63,271 nt of DNA from Metasolibacillus sp. (GTDB taxonomy: Bacteria > Bacillota > Bacilli > Bacillales_A > Planococcaceae): assembly GCF_025291715.1 (NCBI RefSeq), contig NZ_JAMBIZ010000019.1, positions 1 to 63,271 of the forward strand, in the 5' to 3' direction. Numbering within the stretch: the stretch's first letter is position 1; each line of letters begins with the position of its first letter. Shown here in pieces: positions 7,838 to 16,685 of the stretch. A program made the translations under genes and the position numbers. The notes under the pieces were generated by a model. The model had not been told where the DNA came from and did no database searches. It saw nothing but the letters and a program-made list of their open reading frames with translations.

Positions 7838-8221
7838 TTATTTTTTCATATCATGATGCTTATGTTCCTGACCTAAATAATGATTATATGAAAGAACAAC
7901 AGTGATAAATAACATCATATAGGTGGCTGGTAATGTAATGAATGCGCGTGTGATAGCTGTCTGCGTCATTTTTTTAGTTAGCTCAAGCAGCTCTACCCAT
8001 GTCATAAAGCACGGGGTGAAAATAAGCACAACGAAGAGCGTTAAATAAGCCATTTGTGCTGCATTTCCTGTAAGCTGAATCAGCAATAGCCCTGCAAGGT
8101 GTAAAAAGATAACGATACTTACCATCATCATAAATTTTTCAGGAAACTGTTGAAATGAAATCCAAAAGCCGCCGAAGAACAGAGCGGCAGTCAATAATGC
8201 GAAGGCAAAAGGTTTCATCAT
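7838..8221 (-). CDS. Membrane protein, unknown function
   Basis: About 127 residues and four hydrophobic segments (FALLTAALFFGGFWISF, MMVSIVIFLHLAGLLLIQL, YLTLFVVLIFTPCFMTWV, TYMMLFITVVLSY) with a His-rich tail EHKHHDMKK that could bind metal. AAGGAGGA lies 5 bases before the ATG at 8221; a second ATG follows directly at 8218. It begins 10 bases after the anti-sigma gene stops, so the two are probably cotranscribed. Function unknown; it may be a target or accessory part of the sigma module. Confidence 0.7.
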   Translation of the reverse strand: MMKPFAFALLTAALFFGGFWISFQQFPEKFMMMVSIVIFLHLAGLLLIQLTGNAAQMAYLTLFVVLIFTPCFMTWVELLELTKKMTQTAITRAFITLPATYMMLFITVVLSYNHYLGQEHKHHDMKK

Positions 8222-8231
8222 GCATTCCTCC

Positions 8232-9179
8232 TTAATATGGTATAACAACGCCAACGCGCACAGTGCGCACGCTATTTTGCTGTAAATAAGGTAGAAGCTC
8301 CTTTGGTGTCCCTGTTAATACAACCCCAGCAATTGACCAATCCTTTGGCTCCTGTTCACCGATTAAACCGCGCACAATATCTATTGAATAGCCTTGTCGA
8401 TAGGCGAGCTGCTCCTTGAACAGCTCAGCTGCTTGTATCAAGCCTGCGTCATGCCAAATTGAAAAGCCATATGCGCGTGTATCGGATACTGCGCTAAAAT
8501 CCTTTGGCTGCACTGTGCTTAATTCAGGAGGGGCTTCTGCCTCTGCCTTTTTTGCATCTTCAATTTCAGTGTAGATGCCCTCATCAAGCAGCCAAGCCCA
8601 TTGTGTTGTGGGAAATTGTGCCTGTACCTCGCTTAAAGGTAAAAGCTCCTTAAAGGAGATGGCTACTTCAATATTGTAGAAGTCTGGTAAGCTTACAATA
8701 TAGTCCAAATCATTTTTATCTGTTGCCTCTGTTGGTACATGGAAGGTCAACGCACGTTGATTCTTCATATAAGTGGCAGCATCATTGATCGCCATAGCGT
8801 TATTTGCTTGGAGCACAGTTTGTGCGCCTAAAATGGTATGAAAATAATCATAGGAGCCCCAATCGATTAAATGTGGACCAACTCGCTTATAAAGCTTGGA
8901 GGACGTTTTAGTTGCGACTAAAAAGTTATCGAAGCTTGTTGCATTCGATTCAATATTGGCTCCTTGTACATACATTTCGTTTTGAAATCCTTCCAACTGT
9001 GCATCAATTCGTTTATTCATCAAATAAATACTTGCGGCAAGTGCGCCCCATAATAAAGCTATAACGATTAGTGTGACAAGCACTGAAATGCAAATCGTTT
9101 TTTTCAATGATTTGCGTTTTGCTGTTTTCACTAAACTTGAAAAGTCATCCTCACGTTCAAAAATTGATTTTTCCTCCAT
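8232..9179 (-). CDS. Anti-sigma factor, sigma-regulator N/C-domain type
   Basis: 315 residues: a cytoplasmic N-terminus (EREDDFSSLVKTAKRKSLKKT), one membrane segment at about 30-52, then an extracytoplasmic domain. The layout and the FSIWHDAG and VVLTGTPKELLPYL stretches fit the paired Sigma_reg_N and Sigma_reg_C domains of Bacillus anti-sigma factors. It would hold the ECF sigma factor encoded immediately upstream at the membrane. The gene overlaps the sigma gene by 23 bases, implying coupled translation; AGGAGGTTTATA precedes the ATG. Confidence 0.82.
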   Translation of the reverse strand: MEEKSIFEREDDFSSLVKTAKRKSLKKTICISVLVTLIVIALLWGALAASIYLMNKRIDAQLEGFQNEMYVQGANIESNATSFDNFLVATKTSSKLYKRVGPHLIDWGSYDYFHTILGAQTVLQANNAMAINDAATYMKNQRALTFHVPTEATDKNDLDYIVSLPDFYNIEVAISFKELLPLSEVQAQFPTTQWAWLLDEGIYTEIEDAKKAEAEAPPELSTVQPKDFSAVSDTRAYGFSIWHDAGLIQAAELFKEQLAYRQGYSIDIVRGLIGEQEPKDWSIAGVVLTGTPKELLPYLQQNSVRTVRVGVVIPY

Positions 9180-9672
9180 TATAAACCTCCTGTAATCGTT
9201 GTTTGAGTTTGCTTTTTGCTCGCGCTAGCTGGGTTTTTATTGTTTTGTCTGTTGTGCCAAACAATGTAGCGATATCCTTTAATGACAGGTCAGCACTATA
9301 TTTTAATAAAATAAGCTGTGCCTCCTTATCCGAAAGAGATGAAAGCTGTGTGACGATTTCTTGCTGTAGCTCCTGCTGCATAACAATCGTTTCGGGAGTA
9401 TGCAGCTCTAATAAATCCTCTAATCTAAAGGAGATCAGGTATTTGTGCTGTGACCGTGACTTTTTCAGTAAATCATAATATTTATGTATCGCTACTTTAT
9501 AGAGCCAAGCGCTTGCTTCATTTGGGGAAATACCATCGATGTATTGAATAAATTGAATGGCTGTTTCCTGCACGACATCCTCTGCGTCCTCTTTATTAGC
9601 ACCCATTGTTAACAGTGTTTTATAAATGGCAAGCAGTTTTTCCTGTAGCTGTCTGTTATATAATTCATCCAT
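9157..9672 (-). CDS. ECF-type RNA polymerase sigma factor
   Basis: 171 residues with region 2 (NKEDAEDVVQETAIQFIQYI, then EASAWLYKVAIHKYYDLLKK) and region 4 (LSSLSDKEAQLILLKYSADLSLKDIATLFGTTDKTIKTQLARAKSKLKQRL). Directs transcription of a stress regulon, probably including its own operon with the anti-sigma gene. Start 9672 is preferred because AGGAGGGGCGAT precedes it; 16 residues of a longer frame are discarded. The upstream region is occupied by a dispersed hairpin element (9721-9850). I cannot assign it to a named B. subtilis sigma factor. Confidence 0.88.
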   Translation of the reverse strand: MDELYNRQLQEKLLAIYKTLLTMGANKEDAEDVVQETAIQFIQYIDGISPNEASAWLYKVAIHKYYDLLKKSRSQHKYLISFRLEDLLELHTPETIVMQQELQQEIVTQLSSLSDKEAQLILLKYSADLSLKDIATLFGTTDKTIKTQLARAKSKLKQRLQEVYNGGKINF

Positions 9673-9720
9673 ATCGCCCCTCCTGCCTATATAACGATTG
9701 AAGTGGAAAAAAGTAAACAA

Positions 9721-9850
9721 AAAAGGGGTGCGTCCGAAAAATCATTTTGGGACGCACCCTTTGCGACGAGGATAGTGACAATTTTAATCAAAAATTGACT
9801 ATGTAAAAAAGCGGAGCCATCCAGAAAGTGAATTTTCTGGATGACTCCTT
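9721..9850. repeat. Dispersed hairpin element, family 1, copy A
   Basis: Two hairpins flank a conserved middle: GGGTGCGTCC with GGACGCACCC at 9726-9759, then TTTGCGACGAGGATAGTGAC and AATTTTAATCAAAAATTGAC, then GGAGCCATCCAGAAA with TTTCTGGATGACTCC at 9813-9848. The same parts recur at 47481-47704 and 51949-52109. Unlike those copies it lies between divergent promoters and lacks the GCTCCTGCG block. Confidence 0.8.
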
Positions 9851-9989
9851 AAATCCTTTACTTGAAAGGGTGACTCAGTACATAGTTATTATAGCAAATT
9901 ATTATCACAAACGCAAACATTCGTTCTCCGAAAAAATTTCTGAACGATTTATAGGATAGAACAGTCTAATGCATAAGGGGGGGCAATTG

Positions 9990-10446
9990 ATGGATGAAGA
10001 GAGCTTGCTTCAATTATTAGAAGCGCTTTTATCAAATTGCCTATGCCTATATGCGTCATGAACAGGATGCACTGGATGCCTATCAGGAGCTTGTTTATCG
10101 CGCATTAAAGCATCGGCATAAAGTGCGTGAGCCGGCATATATGAGCACATGGCTTGTACGTGTATTAATCAATATTTGCTTAGATATGAAGAATAAGAGG
10201 CAAGCAACTGTCACATTGGATACGGTGCAGGAGCCCGTTAGCTATGACGCACAAACGGTGGAGCTGACTGAGCTGCTTGCAAAGCTGTCACCAGCTGAGC
10301 AGGAGCTAATTTATTTAAAATATGTAGAGGATTTAAAAAATCAAGATATTGCTGTGCGGCAAAACATTCCTGAGGGCACTGTGAAATCAAGAATACATAC
10401 GACGCTGAAAAAACTGCGTAGCTTTTGGAAGGAGGAGAGAGGATGA
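9990..10446 (+). pseudogene. ECF sigma factor gene with a frameshift
   Basis: A start with a strong site (AAGGGGGGG, 7 bases) at 9990 gives MDEESLLQLLEALL and then runs off frame to TGA. One frame over, translation continues FYQIAYAYMRHEQDALDAYQELVYRALKH, region 2 of an ECF sigma factor, then region 4 (LSPAEQELIYLKYVEDLKNQDIAVRQNIPEGTVKSRIHTTLKKLR) to 10446. One extra T in the four-T run at 10027-10030 would join the two parts perfectly, so a single-base loss is the likely cause. The stop overlaps the start of the anti-sigma partner (ATGA). Internal starts such as 10051 would lack part of region 2. A read error in a homopolymer is possible. Confidence 0.8.
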
Positions 10447-11717
10447 ACAAGGAGCTGCTAGAAAAGCTAGAACAAATAAAAGTACCAAAAGCCGCTTTGC
10501 AGCAAGCGCGGCTATCAGCACTTAAAAGACGACGAAAAAATAGGCGCACATTGCAGCTGATACTAGTCGCTGCCTTATTTTTCTTCGCATTGACAGCAAG
10601 CATCCGCTTTTCACCACAGATTGCGACGGCTGCGGCCAAAATTCCATTGCTTGCGCCCTTTGTCCACATGATTACATATGATAAAGGGCTGGAAGATATT
10701 TTAGCGCATGAGTACGCAGAGGATATCGTAGTGGAGGCGGAAAGCAACGGGAAAAAGTTGATGATTACAAGCGTTGTCGCAGATGAAAGTGGACTTCTTA
10801 TTGCTTATCGCTTTGACAATGGGGAAGTGATGAAGCATCCTATCGATTTTGCAGAGGTGAAGCTACTGCAAAATGGTGAAGCATTGCCAGCAGGTGTGAC
10901 GATGTATTTTGATGGGGCAGAGGATAAGTCAATAATGGAAAGCACATTAGATGTTATTTTTGTCGAAAATACGGTGCTAAATGGCAATGATTTTGAGCTT
11001 TTTGTGCAATTAAATGATCAGCTCGAAACGACCTTTACATTGCCTTTCACACTGTCAAAGCCAGTAGCACAGAGCAAGCACTATCCGTTAAATGAGCAGC
11101 TGTTCATTGATGGGCAGGAAATTTACAGCAATGGCATAGAAATCTCGCCGTTGCGTGTGGAAGTGAGCTTTACCATTCCTGAAACAAATACAAAGCGCAT
11201 TTTAGATTTTGATTTGCATCTAGTTGATGAGGTGGGAGAGGAATGGGAGACAACGAGAAATGGGACGACTGGCTATGGCGGCATTAGCAGTGGGACGTTT
11301 ACACGCTTTATGCAAAGCAATTATTTCCGTGAGCCAAAATCATTAACTTTAATTGTTGAAAATGTCACAGCGCTCGAAAAGGGCAAGGATTATATCGAGG
11401 TTGATTTTAGTCAAAAGCAAGTGCTCTATATGCCAGAGGAATTGCAGGTCGAGCTGAATATTGCGAGCGAAATATCGATTGATACCATTCATCCGCTAGA
11501 GAAGGCAGGGCATGGCAAGCCACTATTCTCGACATTAATTGATGCGAACGGAGAAGAGTGGTATTCGACACAAAGCTCTTCTTTAATCGATGACAGCAAG
11601 AAAAGTGAAAGCTCCTATCTATTTAACAAAGGCTTTGCCAACCCTGTTAAAATGTATATTCAGCACTATCCGCTTTATTTAAACGGAAGCGCAGAGCTGG
11701 AAATACCAATTCGTTAG
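10443..11717 (+). CDS. Anti-sigma factor-like membrane protein, DUF4179 type
   Basis: 424 residues: basic cytoplasmic N-terminus (ALKRRRKNRRT), one membrane segment at about 37-55 (LQLILVAALFFFALTASI), then a large extracytoplasmic part beginning FSPQIATAAAKIPLLAPFVHMI, the hallmark of DUF4179 proteins encoded next to ECF sigma genes. It should bind and restrain the sigma factor encoded just upstream. The ATG at 10443 overlaps the sigma stop by ATGA and has GGAGGAGAGAGG ahead. It is intact although its sigma partner is frameshifted. Confidence 0.85.
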   Translation: MNKELLEKLEQIKVPKAALQQARLSALKRRRKNRRTLQLILVAALFFFALTASIRFSPQIATAAAKIPLLAPFVHMITYDKGLEDILAHEYAEDIVVEAESNGKKLMITSVVADESGLLIAYRFDNGEVMKHPIDFAEVKLLQNGEALPAGVTMYFDGAEDKSIMESTLDVIFVENTVLNGNDFELFVQLNDQLETTFTLPFTLSKPVAQSKHYPLNEQLFIDGQEIYSNGIEISPLRVEVSFTIPETNTKRILDFDLHLVDEVGEEWETTRNGTTGYGGISSGTFTRFMQSNYFREPKSLTLIVENVTALEKGKDYIEVDFSQKQVLYMPEELQVELNIASEISIDTIHPLEKAGHGKPLFSTLIDANGEEWYSTQSSSLIDDSKKSESSYLFNKGFANPVKMYIQHYPLYLNGSAELEIPIR

Positions 11718-11727
11718 GAAGAGAAAA

Positions 11728-11760
11728 GCGTTTTCGACAATCGAAAACGCCTTTTTTGTT
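11728..11760. terminator. Terminator between anti-sigma gene and ferritin
   Basis: GCGTTTTCGA (11728-11737) pairs with TCGAAAACGC (11741-11750), followed by CTTTTTTGTTT. It serves both converging genes. Confidence 0.9.
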
Positions 11761-12263
11761 TAGTCTTCTGGTGTAAATGTACGGCTTGCTAATTCAGCAT
11801 CTAGCATGAAAATCGCATTAGAGTCGTCCTCGATGCGGCGCAGCTTGGCGATAAGTGTATCGAATGTTGCTTCTTCCTCTACTTGCTCATCGATGAACCA
11901 TTTTAAGAAGGCTGTTGTTGCATGCTCGCGCTCATCCAATGCGATGTCCATTAAATTGTAAATGCGACGTGTTACTTCCTTTTCGTGACCTAATGCCTTT
12001 TCGAAAGCATCGCGCACTGATGCGAAGTCATTGTGTGGGTGCTCAAAGCCATCGATTGTTGCGCGGTAGCCCATATCGCTTAAAAATGTGTAGAATTTCA
12101 TTGCGTGATAGCGCTCTTCCTCCGCTTGTACTAAAAAGAAGTTTGCAAAACCATCGTATGCCTCGTCTGTGCAGTAGGCAGCCATTGCCAAGTAGGCATG
12201 TGCAGAGAAAAATTCGTAGTTCATTTGATCATTCAATGCTTTGTGTAGTTTTTCAGATAACAT
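11760..12263 (-). CDS. ftnA: Ferritin (iron storage)
   Basis: A 167-residue non-haem ferritin that oxidises Fe(II) and stores it in a 24-subunit shell in the cytoplasm. The four-helix ferritin pattern is clear: LNDQMNYEFFSAHAYLAMAAYC, FFLVQAEEERYHAMKFYTFLSDMG and EREHATTAFLKWFIDEQVEEEATFDTLI supply the ferroxidase Glu, His and Gln ligands. Start 12263 follows AAGGAGGTAACAACG; an in-frame ATG at 12281 lies inside that ribosome site. A perfect Fur box sits at 12294-12310, just upstream. Confidence 0.95.
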   Translation of the reverse strand: MLSEKLHKALNDQMNYEFFSAHAYLAMAAYCTDEAYDGFANFFLVQAEEERYHAMKFYTFLSDMGYRATIDGFEHPHNDFASVRDAFEKALGHEKEVTRRIYNLMDIALDEREHATTAFLKWFIDEQVEEEATFDTLIAKLRRIEDDSNAIFMLDAELASRTFTPED

Positions 12264-12293
12264 CGTTGTTACCTCCTTCATATGATTTTGCTA

Positions 12294-12310
12294 TTGATAA
12301 TGATTATCAA
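12294..12310. promoter_or_regulatory. Fur box upstream of ferritin
   Basis: TTGATAATGATTATCAA is a perfect 7-1-7 Fur box (TGATAATNATTATCA) with one extra matching pair. It lies 31-47 bases before the ferritin start. A possible promoter reads TTGCCT, 18 bases, TAAAAT on the minus strand, placing the box at or just after the transcription start. It lacks the TATAAT pattern of PerR boxes. Confidence 0.85.
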
Positions 12311-12428
12311 TACAGTTATTTTATCCTTTTTTTGATAATGAAGGCAAGCTTTTTCTGTAAATAGATGCGCTGTATGAGGAATTCGGTTACTATAGTGGTA
12401 GCTATTTAAACTAGGAAGGACTAGATTT

Positions 12429-13490
12429 ATGCTGGAATCATTTCAACAATTTTTTCTCGATTTACAGGATGTAACTGTACAAAGGATTAGCGCAGCGATT
12501 GGCTTGCTATTTACAGGGCTCATTGTGCAGCGATATATTATGAAGCCGTTTATTAATTGGAATGGGCGCTTTTTTGAAAAGCGGGGTAAAACGTTTGAAG
12601 CAAGGGTGCTGATGCAATTTAGCAGTGCCATTCGCTACGCCTTTTTAATTTGTATTATTTTTATTAGCCTGTCCATCGTATTGGATAACTGGCTTATTAC
12701 CAATCCGAAAACGGCCAATTTATTTTGGTCGTTGATGTTATTTTTTATTTTTAAAGGGTTTGCAGATGTCATTTCTTATTATATTGAGCATCCCGATAGC
12801 ATTTATACACAGCACAAGCAGTATGTGCTCATGCCTTTTTTCCTGCGCATTGCCAAAGTAACGGTATATGTGGCAGCATTATTTGCAATTGCCTCACTAT
12901 GGGATTTTAATATTAATGGCTTTCTAACAGGGATTGGCTTAACAGGTGTGGCGATAGCCTTCGGTATTCGCGATACGCTTGGGCACTTTTTTGGTGGAAT
13001 GTCTGTTGCACTTGATAAGCCGTTTCAAATAGGTGATTGGATTGCAACAGAGGACCAAAAGATTGAAGGCATCGTCGAGGATGTCAATTTGCGTAGTACC
13101 GTTATTCAAACAGGGGATAAAGGGCTTGTTTACGTACCGAATGCTTATTTAGCGAATCGCCCGATTTATAATTTGTCGAAGCGAGAAAAGCGCAAATGCG
13201 AATTTTATTTATATGTATCGACAGCTAATAGCGAGGAGATATTGCGCGAAGCTTGCGAGCATTTACAGAAGGAAATTTATTTGCATAGCGCGACAGAAAA
13301 AGAGGCTATTCATGTCTATATCGATGAATTGCGCCCAACATCCTATCGCATATTAGTGCGCTTTTTCATCGTCACAAATGATGGGGGACAAATGCAGGCG
13401 GTGAAGCAGGATATTTTGTTTGCCACAAAGCACATTTTTGAGCAGGTAGGCATTGTCTATGCGGAGGATGAAATTTGGGTGCAGATGTGA
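12429..13490 (+). CDS. Mechanosensitive ion channel, MscS family
   Basis: 353 residues. Three or four membrane segments lead to the MscS pore helix GLTGVAIAFGIRDTLGHFFGGMSVALDKPFQIGDWI (about 175-210), then the beta domain (GIVEDVNLRSTVIQTGDKGLVYVPNAYL) and a C-terminal alpha/beta domain. It opens under membrane tension to release solutes on hypo-osmotic shock. AGGAAGGAC precedes the ATG. Its placement beside the glycine betaine uptake operon suggests paired osmotic roles, but the two are convergent and separated by a terminator. Confidence 0.92.
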   Translation: MLESFQQFFLDLQDVTVQRISAAIGLLFTGLIVQRYIMKPFINWNGRFFEKRGKTFEARVLMQFSSAIRYAFLICIIFISLSIVLDNWLITNPKTANLFWSLMLFFIFKGFADVISYYIEHPDSIYTQHKQYVLMPFFLRIAKVTVYVAALFAIASLWDFNINGFLTGIGLTGVAIAFGIRDTLGHFFGGMSVALDKPFQIGDWIATEDQKIEGIVEDVNLRSTVIQTGDKGLVYVPNAYLANRPIYNLSKREKRKCEFYLYVSTANSEEILREACEHLQKEIYLHSATEKEAIHVYIDELRPTSYRILVRFFIVTNDGGQMQAVKQDILFATKHIFEQVGIVYAEDEIWVQM

Positions 13491-13506
13491 AACGTAGAAT
13501 AAAAAA

Positions 13507-13535
13507 GCTGTAGGGAGCGCATCCCTACAGCCATC
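13507..13535. terminator. Terminator between mscS gene and opuAC
   Basis: GCTGTAGGGA (13507-13516) pairs with TCCCTACAGC (13522-13531), with an A-run before and T-rich sequence after, so it works in both directions. Confidence 0.85.
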
Positions 13536-13538
13536 ATT

Positions 13539-14411
13539 TTATTTTACATCCTTTGTCCATGCATCCACTTTGTCGCGGTTCTTTTCAATCCAGTCATTTG
13601 CCGCATCCTTTGGCGATTGCCCGTCATGGATTGCCAGCATGACTTCTTCAATGTCCTCTGGTGCCCATTCGAAAGCATCCAACACTTTATATGCCTCAGG
13701 CGCATCATCCTTTAAGCCTTGACGTGTAAATGTGTTAATTGTTTCCTCGCCACCGAAAGAGCCTTTAGGGTCCTCTAAATATTTTAAGTCATAAGAGGCG
13801 AATTTCCAGTGTGGAGACCAGCCTGTCACGATAATTTCCTCATTATTGGCAATCGCTTGGTCAAGCGCAACCGTCATCGCGCCTGAAGAGGATGGTAGTA
13901 ATGACCAATCTGCTAAATTTGGATAATCGGCAAGGGCTGTTTCAGCAGCGCTCATCACACCAGCACCCGCCTCAATCCCTGTAATCGTTGAGCTTGCCTC
14001 AACTGTTAAATCATCAATTGAGCTTACTTCCATGTAGCTTGGCACAACTAAGCCAATTTTAGCGCCTTTTAAGTTTTCACCAAGATGCTCCACTTGATCA
14101 CCATATTTTTCAAGCTGTGCACCGTGTGTTGCTGGTAGCCAGCCTGCGACCATCGCATCTGCTTCGCCTTTTGACACAGATTCCCACATAATCGCATTGT
14201 CTAATGGTGTTAATGTCACATCATAGCCAATTTCCTCTAGCACCTGCCCAACGACATGCGTTGAAGCAACCTCTGTGTCCCATTCTACATAGGCTAAATT
14301 AATTTTCCCTAAGTTGTCTCCATCGCTAGACGAAGAGTCGCCTCCGCAAGCCGCTAATGCAACGGCTGCGCTCATTGCTGTTAATCCTAAAAACCATTTG
14401 TTCTTTTTCAT
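13539..14411 (-). CDS. opuAC: Glycine betaine ABC transporter, substrate-binding lipoprotein
   Basis: 290 residues. Signal peptide with lipobox LAAC, then a QAT-family binding protein: INLAYVEWDTEVASTHVVGQVLEEIGYDVTL, GEADAMVAGWLPATHGAQLEKYGDQ and IIVTGWSPHWKFASYDLKYLEDP, whose Trp residues form the aromatic cage for the quaternary ammonium group. Delivers glycine betaine or a related compound to OpuAB. Third gene of opuAA-AB-AC. ATG 14411 is chosen over a TTG two codons earlier. Substrate range cannot be fixed from sequence. Confidence 0.93.
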   Translation of the reverse strand: MKKNKWFLGLTAMSAAVALAACGGDSSSSDGDNLGKINLAYVEWDTEVASTHVVGQVLEEIGYDVTLTPLDNAIMWESVSKGEADAMVAGWLPATHGAQLEKYGDQVEHLGENLKGAKIGLVVPSYMEVSSIDDLTVEASSTITGIEAGAGVMSAAETALADYPNLADWSLLPSSSGAMTVALDQAIANNEEIIVTGWSPHWKFASYDLKYLEDPKGSFGGEETINTFTRQGLKDDAPEAYKVLDAFEWAPEDIEEVMLAIHDGQSPKDAANDWIEKNRDKVDAWTKDVK

Positions 14412-14424
14412 ATTCAAACAACTC

Positions 14425-15261
14425 CTATTTCTTTTTATTTAAGCTCTGCGTTAAACGGTCTACGATAATCGCAAAGATTACTAAGCTTAATCCTGCAACG
14501 AAGCCGTTGCCGACCTGTGCACGCTGCAATGCAGATAATACTTCTCGCCCAAGTCCTGGCGCACCAATCATCGAAGCGATAACGACCATAGATAACGACA
14601 GTAATACTGTTTGGTTAATACCAGCCATAATTGTTGACTTGGCAAGTGGCAATTCAACCTTAAATAATTTTTGTCTACCTGTACTACCGAAAGAATCGGA
14701 TGCTTCCACAAGCTCTTTTGGCACTTGGCGAATCCCTAAATTCGTGAAGCGTACAGTAGGGGGAAGGGCGAAAATAACCGATGCGAATACCCCTGGCACG
14801 ACGCCGATGCCGAAAAAGGCAACCGCTGGAATTAAATAAACGAAGCCAGGCATTGTTTGCATAAAGTCTAAAATCGGTTTAATAATATTTTCAGCCATGC
14901 TATTTTTCGACATTAAAATACCGATTGGTACACCTAATACAATTGCGATAATACTTGAGAACAGAACGAGCGTGAAGGTATTCATTAATTGTTCCCATAA
15001 TCCTTGATTGTAAATAAACAGCAAACCAATAATTGAGAAAATCGGTAAGCCAAATTTTCTTCTCGTTGCGAAAAAGGCGAGTATGGCAATGAGTAAAATA
15101 AAGACAATTGGCGGAACCATCGTCAATAAGGCAGTCACACTTTCCATGACCGTTTTACCGCTCTCTTGTACTATTTTAAATAGGCCAGAAAACGTGCCAG
15201 TTAGCCATTCCATAGCCTTTTCAACAGCATCTGCTACTTGTAGCTTAGGTATGTTATTCAT
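14425..15261 (-). CDS. opuAB: Glycine betaine ABC transporter, permease
   Basis: 278 residues with about six to seven membrane segments after an amphipathic N-terminus. The binding-protein-dependent transport signature is present ([57 protein letters not shown]). Forms the membrane channel with OpuAA on the inside. It overlaps opuAA by 8 bases and has AAGGAGGTGAGCTGA ahead of its ATG. 13 bases separate it from opuAC. Confidence 0.95.
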   Translation of the reverse strand: MNNIPKLQVADAVEKAMEWLTGTFSGLFKIVQESGKTVMESVTALLTMVPPIVFILLIAILAFFATRRKFGLPIFSIIGLLFIYNQGLWEQLMNTFTLVLFSSIIAIVLGVPIGILMSKNSMAENIIKPILDFMQTMPGFVYLIPAVAFFGIGVVPGVFASVIFALPPTVRFTNLGIRQVPKELVEASDSFGSTGRQKLFKVELPLAKSTIMAGINQTVLLSLSMVVIASMIGAPGLGREVLSALQRAQVGNGFVAGLSLVIFAIIVDRLTQSLNKKK

Positions 15262-16453
15262 TCAGCTCACCTCCTTGTGATGATGAGGCAAGTGATTCGA
15301 TAATGACACCGCGGATTAAAATGCCGCGCAATTTACCCTCATCGACAACCGCAACAGGTGTTGGGCTATCTGAAATAATTGGTAAAATATCCTGAATTAA
15401 CGTCGTTGAATCGACGATAGGCATATCTGTTTTAACGAAAGACTGTACCGACTTCAAGCCATTTTTAGCGCCTTCTAGCGCATCATTTGCTGTAATATAG
15501 CCTTTGAAATTACGTAGCTTATCAACGGCGATTAAAACGCTGATTTCTTCCTCACGCATACGTTTTAAAGCAACGGTTGGACCGTCATTTTCAACGTTCA
15601 CTGTCATCGGACGTACCATGACATTTTCAGCTGTTAATACTTTCGAACGGTCAACATCCTCTAAGAATGTACGGATATAATCGTTGGCTGGGTTCGTTAA
15701 AATTTCCTCACCTGTGCCGATTTGCATAATTTTTCCGTCCTTCATAATAGCGATGCGATCACCGATACGCAATGCTTCATTTAAATCATGGGTAATAAAA
15801 ATAATTGTTTTTTGAACGTTCGCTTGCAGCTCTAATAATTCGTCTTGCATATCTTTTCGAATTAATGGATCGAGTGCAGAAAAAGCTTCATCCATTAATA
15901 AAATTTCAGGATCATTGGCAAGGGCACGTGCAAGACCTACACGCTGTTGCATCCCACCTGATAGCTGGCTTGGATACTGGTCTTTATAAGCCAATAAGCC
16001 AGCATTTTGTAAAGCCTTTTCTGCTTTCAATCGTCGTTCCTCTTTTGAGATGCCTCTTACTTCTAGGCCATATTCTGTGTTTTCAAGAATCGTGCGGTGG
16101 GGGAATAAACCGAAGTTTTGGAACACCATGCTCATTTTTTGACGGCGAATATTTTGTAGCTCACCTTTATTTAAAGCCGTAATATTTTGCCCATCAATAT
16201 AAATTTTCCCACTAGTTGGGTCGATTAATCTATTTAACAGACGGATCAGCGTAGATTTCCCGCTACCGGAAAGCCCCATAATAACAAAAATTTCACCTTC
16301 ATTAACGGTGAAATTCGCATCATATACACCGACCGTTGCACCTGTTTTTTCAAGAATTTCCGTTTTGCTCTTTTGCTGTTCTACGAGCTTTAAAGCATTC
16401 GCAGTTTGCTTACCAAAAATTTTGGTGACATGCTCTATTTTTAATTTTTCCAT
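15254..16453 (-). CDS. opuAA: Glycine betaine ABC transporter, ATP-binding subunit
   Basis: 399 residues. Walker [11 protein letters not shown]-loop [11 protein letters not shown], signature [16 protein letters not shown], Walker [13 protein letters not shown] and H-loop THD. A C-terminal pair of CBS domains (about 275-395) follows, which in OpuA-type importers senses ionic strength and can bind c-di-AMP. First gene of the operon. Start 16453 has GAAGTGAGA ahead; the longer frame to 16486 has no ribosome site. The promoter carries a large inverted repeat attributed to the BusR-like regulator. Confidence 0.95.
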   Translation of the reverse strand: MEKLKIEHVTKIFGKQTANALKLVEQQKSKTEILEKTGATVGVYDANFTVNEGEIFVIMGLSGSGKSTLIRLLNRLIDPTSGKIYIDGQNITALNKGELQNIRRQKMSMVFQNFGLFPHRTILENTEYGLEVRGISKEERRLKAEKALQNAGLLAYKDQYPSQLSGGMQQRVGLARALANDPEILLMDEAFSALDPLIRKDMQDELLELQANVQKTIIFITHDLNEALRIGDRIAIMKDGKIMQIGTGEEILTNPANDYIRTFLEDVDRSKVLTAENVMVRPMTVNVENDGPTVALKRMREEEISVLIAVDKLRNFKGYITANDALEGAKNGLKSVQSFVKTDMPIVDSTTLIQDILPIISDSPTPVAVVDEGKLRGILIRGVIIESLASSSQGGELNE

Positions 16454-16576
16454 CGTCTCACTTCTTTCTTCTTCGTTTCTCGGCATAATAAGTGAACTTT
16501 TTCAATGTTATATCCTTATTCCCAAATAAGTAGATATTTAGATTTATCGTAACCGACAACTTAATTTTAACAATAG

Positions 16577-16625
16577 GTTGTTACTTTTGTCAAATGAATG
16601 TAACCAATTTGACAAAAATGACAAC
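16577..16625. promoter_or_regulatory. 49-bp inverted-repeat operator over the opuA promoter
   Basis: Left arm GTTGTTACTTTTGTCAAAT (16577-16595) and right arm 16607-16625 are inverted copies with only two mismatches in 19, separated by 11 bases. On the minus strand a promoter TTGACA (16588-16593), 18 bases, TAAAAT (16564-16569) overlaps the left arm. A repressor here would block the -35. The two-part layout fits BusR, a tetramer known to bind bipartite sites. Confidence 0.8.
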
Positions 16626-16635
16626 GACAAAAAAA

Positions 16636-16671
16636 TGCAAGGAAAGCAGTGATAACAATGCTTTTCTTGCA
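16636..16671 (-). terminator. Terminator after the busR-like gene
   Basis: TGCAAGGAAAGCA (16636-16648) pairs with TGCTTTTCTTGCA (16659-16671); on the minus strand a T-run follows. It separates the regulator from the opuA promoter. Confidence 0.85.
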
Positions 16672-16685
16672 CTTCGAAGAAAAAA

